Positions 24,677 through 35,474 of a stretch of 43,351 nucleotides of DNA are shown here, in pieces. The stretch covers positions 1 to 43,351 of the forward strand of contig CANJMY010000026.1 in NCBI GenBank assembly GCA_947475315.1, written 5' to 3'. The stretch is from Pseudomonadota bacterium (GTDB lineage Bacteria > Myxococcota_A > UBA796 > GCA-2862545). The translations under genes and the position numbers were made by a program. The notes under the pieces are model-generated. The model ran no database searches. It was not told where the DNA came from and saw nothing but the letters and a program-made list of their open reading frames with translations. Positions within the stretch are counted from its first letter, which is position 1. Each line of letters opens with the position of its first letter.

Positions 24677-26719
24677 ATGTTCCCTCACGACAAGCTCGAC
24701 TGGCAGATCAGCCGGATGCAGAAGCGCCTCGCGGACGGTGGTGACACCGACGGCCGCCTGGAGCTCGCGCGCGCGGCCATCTCCAAGGCCCGCTTCCATG
24801 ATGGCGGTGAGTCCTGGCTGACTGAGGCCCTTGGCCAGGTCCGCAAGGTGCTCCACCGCGAGCCCGGTCACCCCGCCGCCCTGGTGCTTGGCGCGCTGTC
24901 GCTGGTCCTGCTGGACCGCGCGGAGCCCGCTGAGCGCTACCTGGACGAGGCCAAGAACACCGCGCAGGAAGACCCGATCCTGCACCTGACGCTCGGCGAG
25001 CTCGCCCTGCAGCGCGGGGACGAGGCGTTCGCCGAGGCGTGCTTCGAGACCTGCTGCCGCCTGTCGCCGGACTCGTGGGAGGCCCACCTGCTGCTGGGTC
25101 GCCTGCTGGCCCGCGTGTCGGCGCGCCCGGGCACGCCCCGCCGCCGCCAGGAGCACGCGCAGTACCATCTGGTCCGCGCGCTCCAGCTCGATCCGTCGGA
25201 CCACGAGAAGCCGGCCCTCCTTCACGATCTCGCGCTGCTCTGCCTGCGCACGCACCGCGTGGCGGACGGCCAGCGCCTGCTCAACCGCCTGCTGGAGCAC
25301 GACGGCTGGCAGGCCACCGCGCGCTACCACCTGGGCCGCGTCGCCGCGCGCATGGGCCGCCACAAGAAGGCGATCCTCTACTTCCGCCAGTACCTGCAGG
25401 AGTCGAGCGAGGAGCGGGCCGACGTCTGGACGCGCATCGGCGCCAGCTACCTGCACCTGGGTGAGCCCGCGCACGCGCGCGAGGCCTGCAACCGCGCCCT
25501 CGCCCTCGACGAGCGCGACCTGGACGCCCGCTGGATCCTGGGCTCGGCGCTCTTGGCTGAGGGCCAGTCCGACGACGCCGTGCGTGTGCTCCGCGAGATC
25601 CTGGAGCTGGCGCCCGACCACGAGGACGCGTTCGCCGAGCTGGTCCGCCTGCGCACCGGCGACGGCGACATCCGCTGGCTCCGTCAGGCGCTGCGCAGCG
25701 AGGTCGCGGTCTACGATCGCCTGCCCGCTCACGCGCTGCGGACGGACCCCAAGACCGCCCGCGAGGTCGAGATCGACCCGCGCAAGTCCACGCGCGCCCG
25801 CATCGACACGCTGATCCGCGGCCTGGGCCGGGTGGACACCGACGTCGCCGGCACCGTGATCGGCGCGCTCGACCTCACCACGGACGAGGGCCTGCGCTTC
25901 CGCCTGTGGGACGGCGTGCTCGACCTGCTCGCCAAGCGCCGTGCGGGCGAGATCCGCGAAGTGCTGTCCGACGCCGGCCACCACTATAGCGCGGGCGCCG
26001 GCCGCGACGTGCTGACGCTCGCCCACCTGCTGCCCGAGGACCTTCTCACCCGCGGCCTGTCGGTCGGTGAGGAGGACCTTCGCCGCGCCGCGGTGGAGCG
26101 CCACGGCCCCGCCGACGACGTCGCCGCGCACCGTCGCAACATCGCGCTCGAGCGCCACGAGGCCCGCGCGTGGCAGGCCATGCTGCTGCTCGCCGTCGCC
26201 AGCCAGCGCACGCCGTCCGCCCGCAACCTGCTGGTCCGCTGGTCGTCCGACGCCGACGCCGAGCTGGCCCTGGCCGCCCGCGCAGGTCTCGCCATGTGCG
26301 GCGACGAGGACGCCTCCGCCCAGCTCACCAAGCTGGCCGCCCAGCACGAGCTCGATCACCTCGCCCGCCGCGCGCTCGCGCCGGCGCCGTCGCGTCGTGG
26401 GCCCGAGCCCGCGCGTCTGGTCACGGATCGCGATGACCTGGTCTGCGCCACGTGCGGTCGCCGCGGCACGCAGGTCCCGCACATGCTGGTCGGCCAGGCC
26501 ACCGCCGTGTGCAGCGTCTGCCTGTCGAACATCGCCGAGCGCGCCGACGACCTGCGCACGCGCGACCCGGACGTGGCCTGCGCCCTGACCGGCGCCACCC
26601 TGCTCGACGCCGACGCCATCTACGTCTACCAGGGCGTGCCGATCAGCTCGGCGTGCCTGGAGCAGAGCCTGGGTCACGAGGAACGCGAAGCGGTCGCGTC
26701 GTACCTCGCGGCGCTCTGA
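24677..26719 (+). CDS. TPR protein with C-terminal ClpX-type zinc finger
   Basis: A 680-residue cytosolic protein. The first 360 residues or so are successive tetratricopeptide-like helix pairs (AARYHLGRVAARMGRHKKAI; LGEPAHAREACNRALALDE). The middle is helical and HEAT-like. The C-terminus holds a four-cysteine motif, C590-x2-C593-x18-C612-x2-C615, whose spacing and surrounding residues (CGRRGTQVPHMLVG) match the ClpX zinc-binding domain. In ClpX this domain dimerises and binds adaptors and substrates. I choose ATG 24677; the frame is open to 24611. The gene is divergent from the membrane-fusion gene and followed 44 bases later by another TPR gene. The function is unknown; an adaptor or scaffold is inferred. 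Confidence 0.82.
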   Translation: MFPHDKLDWQISRMQKRLADGGDTDGRLELARAAISKARFHDGGESWLTEALGQVRKVLHREPGHPAALVLGALSLVLLDRAEPAERYLDEAKNTAQEDPILHLTLGELALQRGDEAFAEACFETCCRLSPDSWEAHLLLGRLLARVSARPGTPRRRQEHAQYHLVRALQLDPSDHEKPALLHDLALLCLRTHRVADGQRLLNRLLEHDGWQATARYHLGRVAARMGRHKKAILYFRQYLQESSEERADVWTRIGASYLHLGEPAHAREACNRALALDERDLDARWILGSALLAEGQSDDAVRVLREILELAPDHEDAFAELVRLRTGDGDIRWLRQALRSEVAVYDRLPAHALRTDPKTAREVEIDPRKSTRARIDTLIRGLGRVDTDVAGTVIGALDLTTDEGLRFRLWDGVLDLLAKRRAGEIREVLSDAGHHYSAGAGRDVLTLAHLLPEDLLTRGLSVGEEDLRRAAVERHGPADDVAAHRRNIALERHEARAWQAMLLLAVASQRTPSARNLLVRWSSDADAELALAARAGLAMCGDEDASAQLTKLAAQHELDHLARRALAPAPSRRGPEPARLVTDRDDLVCATCGRRGTQVPHMLVGQATAVCSVCLSNIAERADDLRTRDPDVACALTGATLLDADAIYVYQGVPISSACLEQSLGHEEREAVASYLAAL

Positions 26720-26763
26720 GGACGCGCGTGGCGCGCCTGTGTCGCGTCGCCGCTGAGGTGCGG

Positions 26764-27468
26764 GTGACGCGCATCGCCCGCGCGCTGGTCGCTCTGCTCG
26801 CGTGCTTGGGTCCATTCGCCCACGCCGAGCCCGACCTGCCGTCCTACAAGGACGAGGTCGTGATCGCCGCGTGGACCGACGTGGACGCGGCGATCACCGC
26901 GTCGTGCGACTGGCCCGAGGGGTCGGGCGGTGTGGGCGTGCCGATCCACTGCGACGCGGACCACCTCCGCGCGGTGATCGCGGGCGCCCAGTCTTTCGAG
27001 CGCACCGTCGTGCCGGACGGGCGGATCCGCTACCTGATCGGCCTGGCCCACCGGCACCTGGGCGAGGTCGACGCGGCAGAGGCCGCCTTCCGCGAGGCGC
27101 TCAAGCTCGCCCCCAACCGGGCCGAGGCCTGGTTCGACCTGGGCGAGCTGCTCGCCGGCAAGCGGGACTGGGACGGCGCCCGCGACGCGTTCACCCACGT
27201 GACCACGCTCGTCCCCTCCGGTCCGCGGTCCTGGCCGGGCTGGTTGCAGCTCGCGCAGGCCGACGCGCAGAAGCAGGACGCCGTCGCGTTCGAGGCACAC
27301 CTGCGCAACGCGCTGCGCTACGGCATGAACATCCAGGTGATCGCCGGGGACGCCGCCTGGAAAGGCTTCCTGGCGGACCCGGTGATCGGGACGACGGTGG
27401 AGCGGATGATCACGGTGTACGGCGGGCCGGAGATCCTGGCGTCGCTCAAGGGCGACGGGGCGCCGTAG
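26764..27468 (+). CDS. Exported TPR protein, unknown function
   Basis: A 234-residue protein beginning at GTG 26764, with GAGG at 5-base spacing; GTG 26758 is an alternative. The signal peptide is RALVALLACLGPFAHAEP. Two tetratricopeptide repeats occupy about residues 80-155 (YLIGLAHRHLGEVDAAEAAF and WFDLGELLAGKRDWDGARDA). Two Cys (CDW and HCD) precede them and could pair. The gene probably shares a transcript with the upstream TPR/zinc-finger gene, though one product is cytosolic and the other exported. No function can be named. Confidence 0.77.
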   Translation: MTRIARALVALLACLGPFAHAEPDLPSYKDEVVIAAWTDVDAAITASCDWPEGSGGVGVPIHCDADHLRAVIAGAQSFERTVVPDGRIRYLIGLAHRHLGEVDAAEAAFREALKLAPNRAEAWFDLGELLAGKRDWDGARDAFTHVTTLVPSGPRSWPGWLQLAQADAQKQDAVAFEAHLRNALRYGMNIQVIAGDAAWKGFLADPVIGTTVERMITVYGGPEILASLKGDGAP

Positions 27469-27517
27469 GCCTCTCCACCACGCGCCCGCGCCGGCCCACG
27501 CAGCGGCGCTCGCCCGC

Positions 27518-27976
27518 TCAGTCCCCCTCGTCCGCGTCCCGCGCCAGCCGTTGCAGCGTGGCGCGCAGCGTCGCCGCCTCGTCGTCCGACAAGCCCTCGA
27601 GCAGCGCCTTCTCCACGTCCAGCGCCACCTGACGCAGCCGGGTCGCGGTCGCAGCGCCCTCGTCCGTCAGGCCGACTGAGTGGCGACGACGGTCCGACGG
27701 GTCCGGCGCGCGGCGCACCAGGCGCAGCGCTTCCAGCTGGTCCAGCAGCGCCACCAGGTGGGCGCGCTCGATGCGCAGCGTGTTCGCGATGTCGATCTGC
27801 GAGAGCGCGCCGCGCGCGGCCAGGGTGAGCACGATGTCCGCGTGTGGCGGTCGCAAGCCGAACGCCGCGATCTCCACCGAGAACAGGCGCTGCGCGTGCT
27901 TGCCCAGGCGCACCAACAGGTAGCCGACGTGAGCCGACAGGGCCTCCGGCAGATCATCGAGGTTGGGGCTGGTCAT
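27518..27976 (-). CDS. MarR-family transcriptional regulator
   Basis: A 152-residue dimeric winged-helix repressor. The recognition region is ALSQIDIANTLRIERAHLVA and the wing is DPSDRRRHSVGLT, the MarR hallmark. I choose ATG 27976, with GAGGA 8 bases upstream. It is divergent from a SnoaL-like gene across a 75-base AT-rich region that holds a strong promoter, the classical MarR arrangement, so it probably represses that gene and itself. No Cys suggesting redox sensing is present. Confidence 0.9.
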   Translation of the reverse strand: MTSPNLDDLPEALSAHVGYLLVRLGKHAQRLFSVEIAAFGLRPPHADIVLTLAARGALSQIDIANTLRIERAHLVALLDQLEALRLVRRAPDPSDRRRHSVGLTDEGAATATRLRQVALDVEKALLEGLSDDEAATLRATLQRLARDADEGD

Positions 27977-27999
27977 GGCGCGATCCTCGACGCGAGGCG

Positions 28000-28040
28000 T
28001 TGACATTAGTTGTGTCTCACTATTATTGCTTCTACCACAA
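28000..28040 (+). promoter_or_regulatory. Promoter and possible MarR operator
   Basis: A perfect -35, TTGACA, lies at 28000-28005, with TATTAT (5 of 6 match to TATAAT) at 28021-28026 after a 15-base spacer, slightly short. TTGTG at 28010-28014 and CACAA at 28036-28040 form an inverted repeat around the -10. This AT-rich island stands out in the GC-rich surroundings. Confidence 0.6.
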
Positions 28041-28051
28041 TAGGAGCCTCC

Positions 28052-28531
28052 ATGTCACCTGACCTCGAGAAGAACAAGCAGATCGCCCTCTCCGTCTCCC
28101 GCGCCATCCTCAACGGCGAGTGGTCCAAGCTCGATGGCCTGCTCGACGCCGGGTTCACCTACACCGGCGACAGCGCGGTCTACACCCGCGACGAGTACAT
28201 CGGCTTCATGCAGGCGCTCAAGGACGCCATGGCCGACATGACGATGGACTTCACGCACGTCGTCGCCGAGGGCGACCTGGTCAGCATCCGCTTCGTGACC
28301 AGGGCCAAGAACGTGGGCAAGTTCATGGGCGCGCCCGCCACCCGCAAGAACGTGGTGATCACTGGCCAGTTCACCCGCCGCATCCAAGGCGCCCGGGTCA
28401 TGCAGGAGTGGCAGACCACCGACCTGCTCGGCCTGATGACCCAGATGGGGTTCGGCACCCTGCTCGGCTACACGATCGCCGCGGGCCTGCTGGGCAAGCA
28501 GTCGCCGCCGCCCGCGCGTCGCCTCACCTAG
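28052..28531 (+). CDS. SnoaL-like / NTF2-fold polyketide-cyclase-type protein
   Basis: A 159-residue protein of the NTF2-like SnoaL family (ester cyclase type). Features are the N-terminal helix, FTYTGDSAVYTRDEYIGF, the strand VSIRFVTRAKNVGKFMGAPA and the C-terminal QEWQTTDLLGLMTQMG. Members bind small hydrophobic ligands, and few have known reactions. ATG 28052 has AGGAG at 5-base spacing. It is the probable target of the divergent MarR regulator, which suggests an inducible detoxification or ligand-handling role. Confidence 0.83.
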   Translation: MSPDLEKNKQIALSVSRAILNGEWSKLDGLLDAGFTYTGDSAVYTRDEYIGFMQALKDAMADMTMDFTHVVAEGDLVSIRFVTRAKNVGKFMGAPATRKNVVITGQFTRRIQGARVMQEWQTTDLLGLMTQMGFGTLLGYTIAAGLLGKQSPPPARRLT

Positions 28532-28574
28532 CGCTCACCGCCGTCCGCGCGTCCGTGGACCCAGAAAGCACGAA

Positions 28575-28606
28575 CGCCTCCCCGGTCCCGAAGGACCGAG
28601 GAGGCG
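28575..28606. terminator. 14-bp hairpin between SnoaL and groEL
   Basis: Arms CGCCTCCCCGGTCC and GGACCGAGGAGGCG pair over 14 positions with one mismatch and a CGAA loop. It separates convergent genes and probably terminates both. Its geometry matches the hairpin at 9998-10029. Confidence 0.68.
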
Positions 28607-28635
28607 TCGCGTCGCGGAGGTGCCGCGCGGCGGGA

Positions 28636-30363
<1,728 letters not shown>

Positions 30364-30390
30364 TCAGGGCCCTCGGCGCCGCAAGGGCGA

Positions 30391-30681
30391 TCAGACCTCG
30401 ACGATGCCGAAGATCTCGTCTTCGCGCAGGACGAGGCGGTCTTCGCCGTCGACCTTGATCTCGGTGCCGGCGTAGCGGCCGAACACGACGCGGTCACCGA
30501 CCTTGACGGTCAGGGGCTCGACGTCGCCGTCCTTGGTCAGGCGGCCGTGGCCGATGGCGAGGACGATGCCCTCCGAGGGCTTCTCCTGCGCGGCGTCAGG
30601 CAGGAACAGGCCGCCCTTGCTCTTGACCTCGCTCTCCGCGCGCTTGATCAGGATCCGGTCGTACAGGGGACGAACGTTCAT
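30391..30681 (-). CDS. groS: Co-chaperonin GroES
   Basis: The 96-residue lid of the GroEL chamber. MNVRPLYDRILIKR, the mobile-loop region (SKGGLFLPDAAQEKP) and the C-terminal EDEIFGIVEV are typical. ATG 30681 has AAGGAG at good spacing. It is the first gene of groES-groEL. I searched the upstream region for the CIRCE element (TTAGCACTC-N9-GAGTGCTAA) and saw none, so heat control probably uses a sigma factor or another route. Confidence 0.97.
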   Translation of the reverse strand: MNVRPLYDRILIKRAESEVKSKGGLFLPDAAQEKPSEGIVLAIGHGRLTKDGDVEPLTVKVGDRVVFGRYAGTEIKVDGEDRLVLREDEIFGIVEV

Positions 30682-31015
30682 GGTGTGATTCTCCTTGCGG
30701 GCACGGCTTACGCGCGTGGACGCTTGATGGGATGGGGTGATGAGGGCCGTGCGGCGAGCGGTCTCGGGATCTTGTCGACCCCGCGACACGTCGGCCCGCG
30801 TCCGGTGCGCAACGGTAGTCACCCACGCTATGGCGTCAAGGGCGGATCCACCCAACCCACGGCGACGCAGAGGACCGAGCCTTGGCACACGCGCGCGAGG
30901 GCCGGATCCGACGTACACCCTGCGCCCTGACCGCGGCGTGCCCGCTTGACAACAAGGCCCTATACGCATAAGCGCCGCCGGTTCCCCATCGCCGTTTGCA
31001 CGGCAAGGATGACGC
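30682..31015. other. 334-base divergent promoter region between groES and rpoZ
   Basis: No gene is seen here. On the plus strand the rpoZ promoter lies at 30946-30972. On the minus strand a TTGACG hexamer (rc of 30834-30839) could be a groESL -35, but the -10 position is poor. No CIRCE or clear heat-shock consensus is present. Confidence 0.5.
30946..30972 (+). promoter_or_regulatory. Probable rpoZ promoter
   Basis: A perfect -35, TTGACA, at 30946-30951 is followed by CATAAG at 30967-30972 (4 of 6 to TATAAT, 15-base spacer). An AT-rich TATACG also lies between. The ATG is about 44 bases downstream. Confidence 0.55.
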
Positions 31016-31309
31016 ATGGCTCGCATCACCGTCGAAGATTGCCTGGACCAGCTGCCCAACCGGTTCAGCCTCGTGCTGGTGGCCGCCGAGCGCGCCAAGC
31101 AGATTGCCCGTGGCTCCCAAAGCCTCATCGAAAACGATGAGGGCAACAAGGAGATTGTCATGGCGCTGCGCGAGATCGCCGCCGGCAAGTTCCTCGTGGA
31201 CCACTCTGACGTCGTCGCGCACGACGAGTGGCTCCCCCGGGATCGTCAGCGCCCCGTGGACGACTCCGAGCTGCCGCCCTCCGCCGACGAGCTCCCGCCC
31301 GAGGCGTGA
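31016..31309 (+). CDS. rpoZ: RNA polymerase omega subunit
   Basis: The smallest subunit of RNA polymerase, which helps the beta' subunit fold and, in many proteobacteria, helps bind ppGpp. The 97-residue protein opens [20 protein letters not shown] and has the [11 protein letters not shown] helix that contacts beta'. The C-terminal 30 residues are acidic and Pro-rich ([11 protein letters not shown]). AAGGA lies 8 bases before ATG 31016. Unusually it is not next to gmk or spoT; it stands alone, divergent from groESL. Confidence 0.94.
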   Translation: MARITVEDCLDQLPNRFSLVLVAAERAKQIARGSQSLIENDEGNKEIVMALREIAAGKFLVDHSDVVAHDEWLPRDRQRPVDDSELPPSADELPPEA

Positions 31310-31398
31310 TCTTCGGCCGCGTCCGCAACCCAAACCCGACCGGGGCGTTAGGCGCCTCTCGGGTACAGTAGGTTCACCTCTCGCAGTCGAGGCATCCC

Positions 31399-32175
31399 AT
31401 GGCTACCAAGTCGACCAAGAGCGCGAAGAAGCCTGCGGCAAAGAAGCCCGCGGCCAAGAAGCCTGTCGCCAAGAAGCCGATTGCCAAGAAGGCCGCCCCC
31501 AAGGCCGCCGTCGCGAAGAAGGCGGCCCCCAAGGCCGCCGCCAAGAAGCCGGCCGTCAAGCCGGCCGCCAAGACCGCAGCAAAGAAGCCTGCCCCCAAGG
31601 CGGCAGTCAAGACTGCCGCAGCCAAGCCCGCCAACAAGGCCGCCGCGAAGGCTAATCCGGTCACGGCTCCTCCGGCCGAGACCAAGCCCGCCAAGGCCCC
31701 CGCCAAGGAAAAGACTGTCGTGGAAGTCTCCGTCCCTACGCCGTCCAAGAGTGAGCCGGTCAAGGCGGTCGAGGCCGTTGAGGCCGAGCCCGTCAAGGCC
31801 ACCGCCCCCAAGGTCGAGGCCCCCAAGGCCGCGCCCGCCAAGCCCTCGCTCCCCCCGCCCGCGCCGTTCCGGCCGCCCGTCCGCGTCGACAAGCCCAAGG
31901 CTGCGCCGCGCATGGATCCGTCCAAGATCGTGCCGATCAAGCCCCCGCCCACCAAGCCCGCCGTCCCCCGTCCGGACGTGGTCTTTGTGTCGCCGGTCGC
32001 CGTCGACCCTGAGTTCGGCTGGGACGTCCGGGTGCTCGAGCATCAGGCGCGCCGCGGCAAGCTCAACGGCGCCGACCTGAAGGCGCAACTGAGCACGCTG
32101 GCGGATGACGCCGCCGAAGGTGTGGAGGCGGACGCCCGCTTCACCACGCCGTTCGCCGACAAGGGCCGCCGCTAG
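31399..32175 (+). CDS. Histone H1-like Lys/Ala/Pro-rich protein with a separate C-terminal domain
   Basis: A 258-residue, three-part protein. Residues 1 to about 100 are an array of KKPAAK/KAAPK repeats, as in the C-terminal tail of histone H1 and in bacterial H1-like proteins, and would bind DNA without sequence preference. Residues of about 100-205 are Pro/Ala/Glu-rich and less basic. Residues of about 205-258 (DPEFGWDVRVLEHQARRGKL ... TPFADKGRR) look folded and do not resemble a histone. ATG 31399 has GAGG upstream, and a TACAGT element lies about 36 bases before it. A nucleoid protein is likely. It lies 89 bases after rpoZ and may be co-transcribed. Confidence 0.8.
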   Translation: MATKSTKSAKKPAAKKPAAKKPVAKKPIAKKAAPKAAVAKKAAPKAAAKKPAVKPAAKTAAKKPAPKAAVKTAAAKPANKAAAKANPVTAPPAETKPAKAPAKEKTVVEVSVPTPSKSEPVKAVEAVEAEPVKATAPKVEAPKAAPAKPSLPPPAPFRPPVRVDKPKAAPRMDPSKIVPIKPPPTKPAVPRPDVVFVSPVAVDPEFGWDVRVLEHQARRGKLNGADLKAQLSTLADDAAEGVEADARFTTPFADKGRR

Positions 32176-32289
32176 GTCTGTTACTTTCCTGTGGTGTTGA
32201 AGGTTTCCTAGTCGTCCTCCGTCTCATCGACGTCGCTGCACCAAACGGTGCGCGCGGACCCCAACCGGGGTCGGAGACGAGAGGACACC

Positions 32290-32868
32290 ATGAACACGCA
32301 GGCCACCGACCGCACCTACACGCCCCACGCTGACGACGATCTCAAGCGGCTCGCCCGCCGGGATCGTCGCGCGGCGATGGCGGGTGTCGTCGCACGCTAC
32401 CGCCCGCGCCTCCTCCGCCATGCGGGCGGCATCGTCCGCGATCCAGACGTGGCCGCAGACATGGTTCAGGACGTGTTCATCAAGGCGATGCGCGAGCCCC
32501 GGCTGTTCGACGCGGAGTTCCGCATCGGCGCGTGGCTGCACCGCGTGACGGGCAACCTCTGCCTGAACCTGGTGCGCGACGGCCGTCGCCGCGCGGACAT
32601 CCTGGCGGACATGCCGACGCGGCGCGTGTCGGACCCTGACCAGGTCAGCGCGCTGCTCGACGACGAGCGTCAGGCGCGCGTGCAGCAGGCGATCGACCAG
32701 CTCACGCCCGACCATCAGCGCATCCTGCGCGAGCGCTTCTACGCGGACCGCTCGTACCAGGAGATCGCCGACGCGCTCGAGCTCAAGCTCGGCACGGTGA
32801 TGTCGCGCCTGTCGCGGGCCAAGGACGCGATCAGCATGGCGCTGGACGGGGCCGCGCTCGACGCGTGA
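32290..32868 (+). CDS. Sigma-70 family RNA polymerase sigma factor (ECF-like)
   Basis: A 192-residue alternative sigma factor with regions 2 and 4 only. Region 2 is DPDVAADMVQDVFIKAM followed by FRIGAWLHRVTGNLCLNLVR. Region 4 is AIDQLTPDHQRILRERF and the helix-turn-helix YQEIADALELKLGTVMSRLS. ATG 32290 is preceded by GAGAGGAC. No anti-sigma factor is adjacent, so activity control is either by another locus or by transcription. Its promoter targets are unknown. Confidence 0.9.
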   Translation: MNTQATDRTYTPHADDDLKRLARRDRRAAMAGVVARYRPRLLRHAGGIVRDPDVAADMVQDVFIKAMREPRLFDAEFRIGAWLHRVTGNLCLNLVRDGRRRADILADMPTRRVSDPDQVSALLDDERQARVQQAIDQLTPDHQRILRERFYADRSYQEIADALELKLGTVMSRLSRAKDAISMALDGAALDA

Positions 32869-33019
32869 CCCCGACGCGCGACGAGACCGGGCGGGCATCA
32901 GGGCCCGCCCGACCATCGTCCACCGGTAGGACCAGCGCAACGCCGCGTTTCAACACGTGTACGCGGAATGATCCGATCGTGGCGCGGGTGTGTTAGATCG
33001 GGACTTCCTGGAGCCGCGC

Positions 33020-34270
33020 GTGGCCGTCACCGCCCGAAGCACCCCCGCCTGCCAGAACGTCGTCGGCCTGGCCGAGCAGCGCGCGACTGCCCGCATCGCG
33101 GTCGGCGCGGGCTCGGGCGAGATCGCGGTCTACATGCTGGACGGGCACCTGATCGGCGTCCGCGCGAACGACGACACCACGGTGCTCGTCGACCGCCTGC
33201 AAGCCAAGGGCCTCGTGAACGCCGAGCGCGCCCGGCAGCTCCACACCATGCAGTCGATGTCCATGCCCATCCTGGGTCGCGACCACATCGACCCCATCCT
33301 GTCGCTGTTGGTGGAAGAGGTCGACGCCGCCACGTTCGAGCCGATCATCCGCGAGCGGTTCGAAGAGAACATCGCGCGCTTCGTCGGCCACCGCGGCGCT
33401 CCGCGCATCGAGCCCGGCACGCTGCCGTGGACGTTCAACCTGCTGATCGGCCAGGAGACCATCCACCTGATCGAGCGGGCCGCGCGCTCCTGGGATCTGG
33501 CGCAGAGCCTGGAGGACGCGCGCCTGCTCGTCCTCGGCCCGTCCGCCCCCTCCGAGCCCGCCCAGGTCGCGGTCGCCAAGCTGGTCGCCGCCGGCCCCAC
33601 CGCGGCCAAGGACGCCGCCGCGGCCACCGGCCTGGAGCCCGTGTCGGCCCGCGCCACCGTCGCGCGCATGATCGTCTCCAGCATGCTGGTCGACGCGCCC
33701 GAACACGACGACCGCCCGGCCCACCCTGAGACCGCGCACGAAGACGAGATGGAGGCCTTCTCCGGCTCCGAGGACCGCCACCGCGGCGGCGCCAGGGGCG
33801 GCACCTTCGTCACCGATCGCCGCAACCTCGACCGCGTCGAGCTCGACCCGACCGAAGACCCCGGCACGCGCGAGCCCACGTACTCAGCGCCCACGCTGTC
33901 CGAGTCCGACGCCAAGGAGAAGATCGAGGTCGCGAACGAGGTGCTCTCCGTCCTCACCCAGGCGATCGACGAAGAGCGCGGCGGGCACCGCGGCGCCGCG
34001 GTCATCCAGATCCTGGTGGACGGCCGGCCGCGCGCCTACATCCCGCTGTTCGACGGCCTCCGCATCGGCCACACCGGCGTGCTGCCCCCCAGCGACCTGA
34101 TCGCGAACCTGCGTCGCCGCCCGGGCGCCGAGCAGCGCCGCATGCTCAACCAGGGCCTGCTCGACCTGCTGGACCGCGCGCTCGACAAGGCCGCGGACGA
34201 GCTCGAAGAGAGCCGCTTCGACGACGCGCTCTCCAAGGTCATGGGCTACCGACAGCGCATGGGGCTCTAG
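33020..34270 (+). CDS. DUF4388 (PATAN-type) domain protein
   Basis: A 416-residue cytosolic protein. The N-terminal 230 residues or so fit the DUF4388/PATAN family, with the signature ARIAVGAGSGEIAVYMLDG and HLIGVRANDD, common in Myxococcota and linked to signalling and motility systems. A charged, low-complexity linker follows (about 235-300). The C-terminal 120 residues form a conserved-looking helical domain ending KVMGYRQRMGL that I do not recognise. I choose GTG 33020 because CTGGAG sits 6 bases before it; an upstream GTG at 32990 lacks a ribosome site. It follows the sigma-factor gene by 151 bases. Confidence 0.7.
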   Translation: MAVTARSTPACQNVVGLAEQRATARIAVGAGSGEIAVYMLDGHLIGVRANDDTTVLVDRLQAKGLVNAERARQLHTMQSMSMPILGRDHIDPILSLLVEEVDAATFEPIIRERFEENIARFVGHRGAPRIEPGTLPWTFNLLIGQETIHLIERAARSWDLAQSLEDARLLVLGPSAPSEPAQVAVAKLVAAGPTAAKDAAAATGLEPVSARATVARMIVSSMLVDAPEHDDRPAHPETAHEDEMEAFSGSEDRHRGGARGGTFVTDRRNLDRVELDPTEDPGTREPTYSAPTLSESDAKEKIEVANEVLSVLTQAIDEERGGHRGAAVIQILVDGRPRAYIPLFDGLRIGHTGVLPPSDLIANLRRRPGAEQRRMLNQGLLDLLDRALDKAADELEESRFDDALSKVMGYRQRMGL

Positions 34271-34387
34271 CACGCGTCGCACGCGGAGCGCGCCCGTACG
34301 CCGCCCTGTGACGCGCGCGCCGCTCCGCCCTCCGCGCCGCGCTCCGCCGGTCGACCGATGCGTCGATCCACGCGCGCGGTGCGCGCT

Positions 34388-35347
<960 letters not shown>

Positions 35348-35474
35348 CGGGTCCTCCAGGCGCCCTCGGGCGGGCGCCATGCGCGGTCGCGCCGGTCGTA
35401 CCACCGCGCTCGGCGGACCCGCAAGGTTCTCGACGGGCGCCCCGCGTGGCGCGTGGACGCGGTAGGAGCGCCGC

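Noticed and set aside
24599..26815. Minus-strand extension that would make the membrane/spermidine-synthase protein 1,636 residues
   Set aside because: The extra part is antisense to the TPR/zinc-finger gene, and the conserved membrane domain begins at 24598 with a ribosome site.
30682..31015. Possible CIRCE heat-shock operator upstream of groES
   Set aside because: I looked for TTAGCACTC-N9-GAGTGCTAA and close variants and found none.
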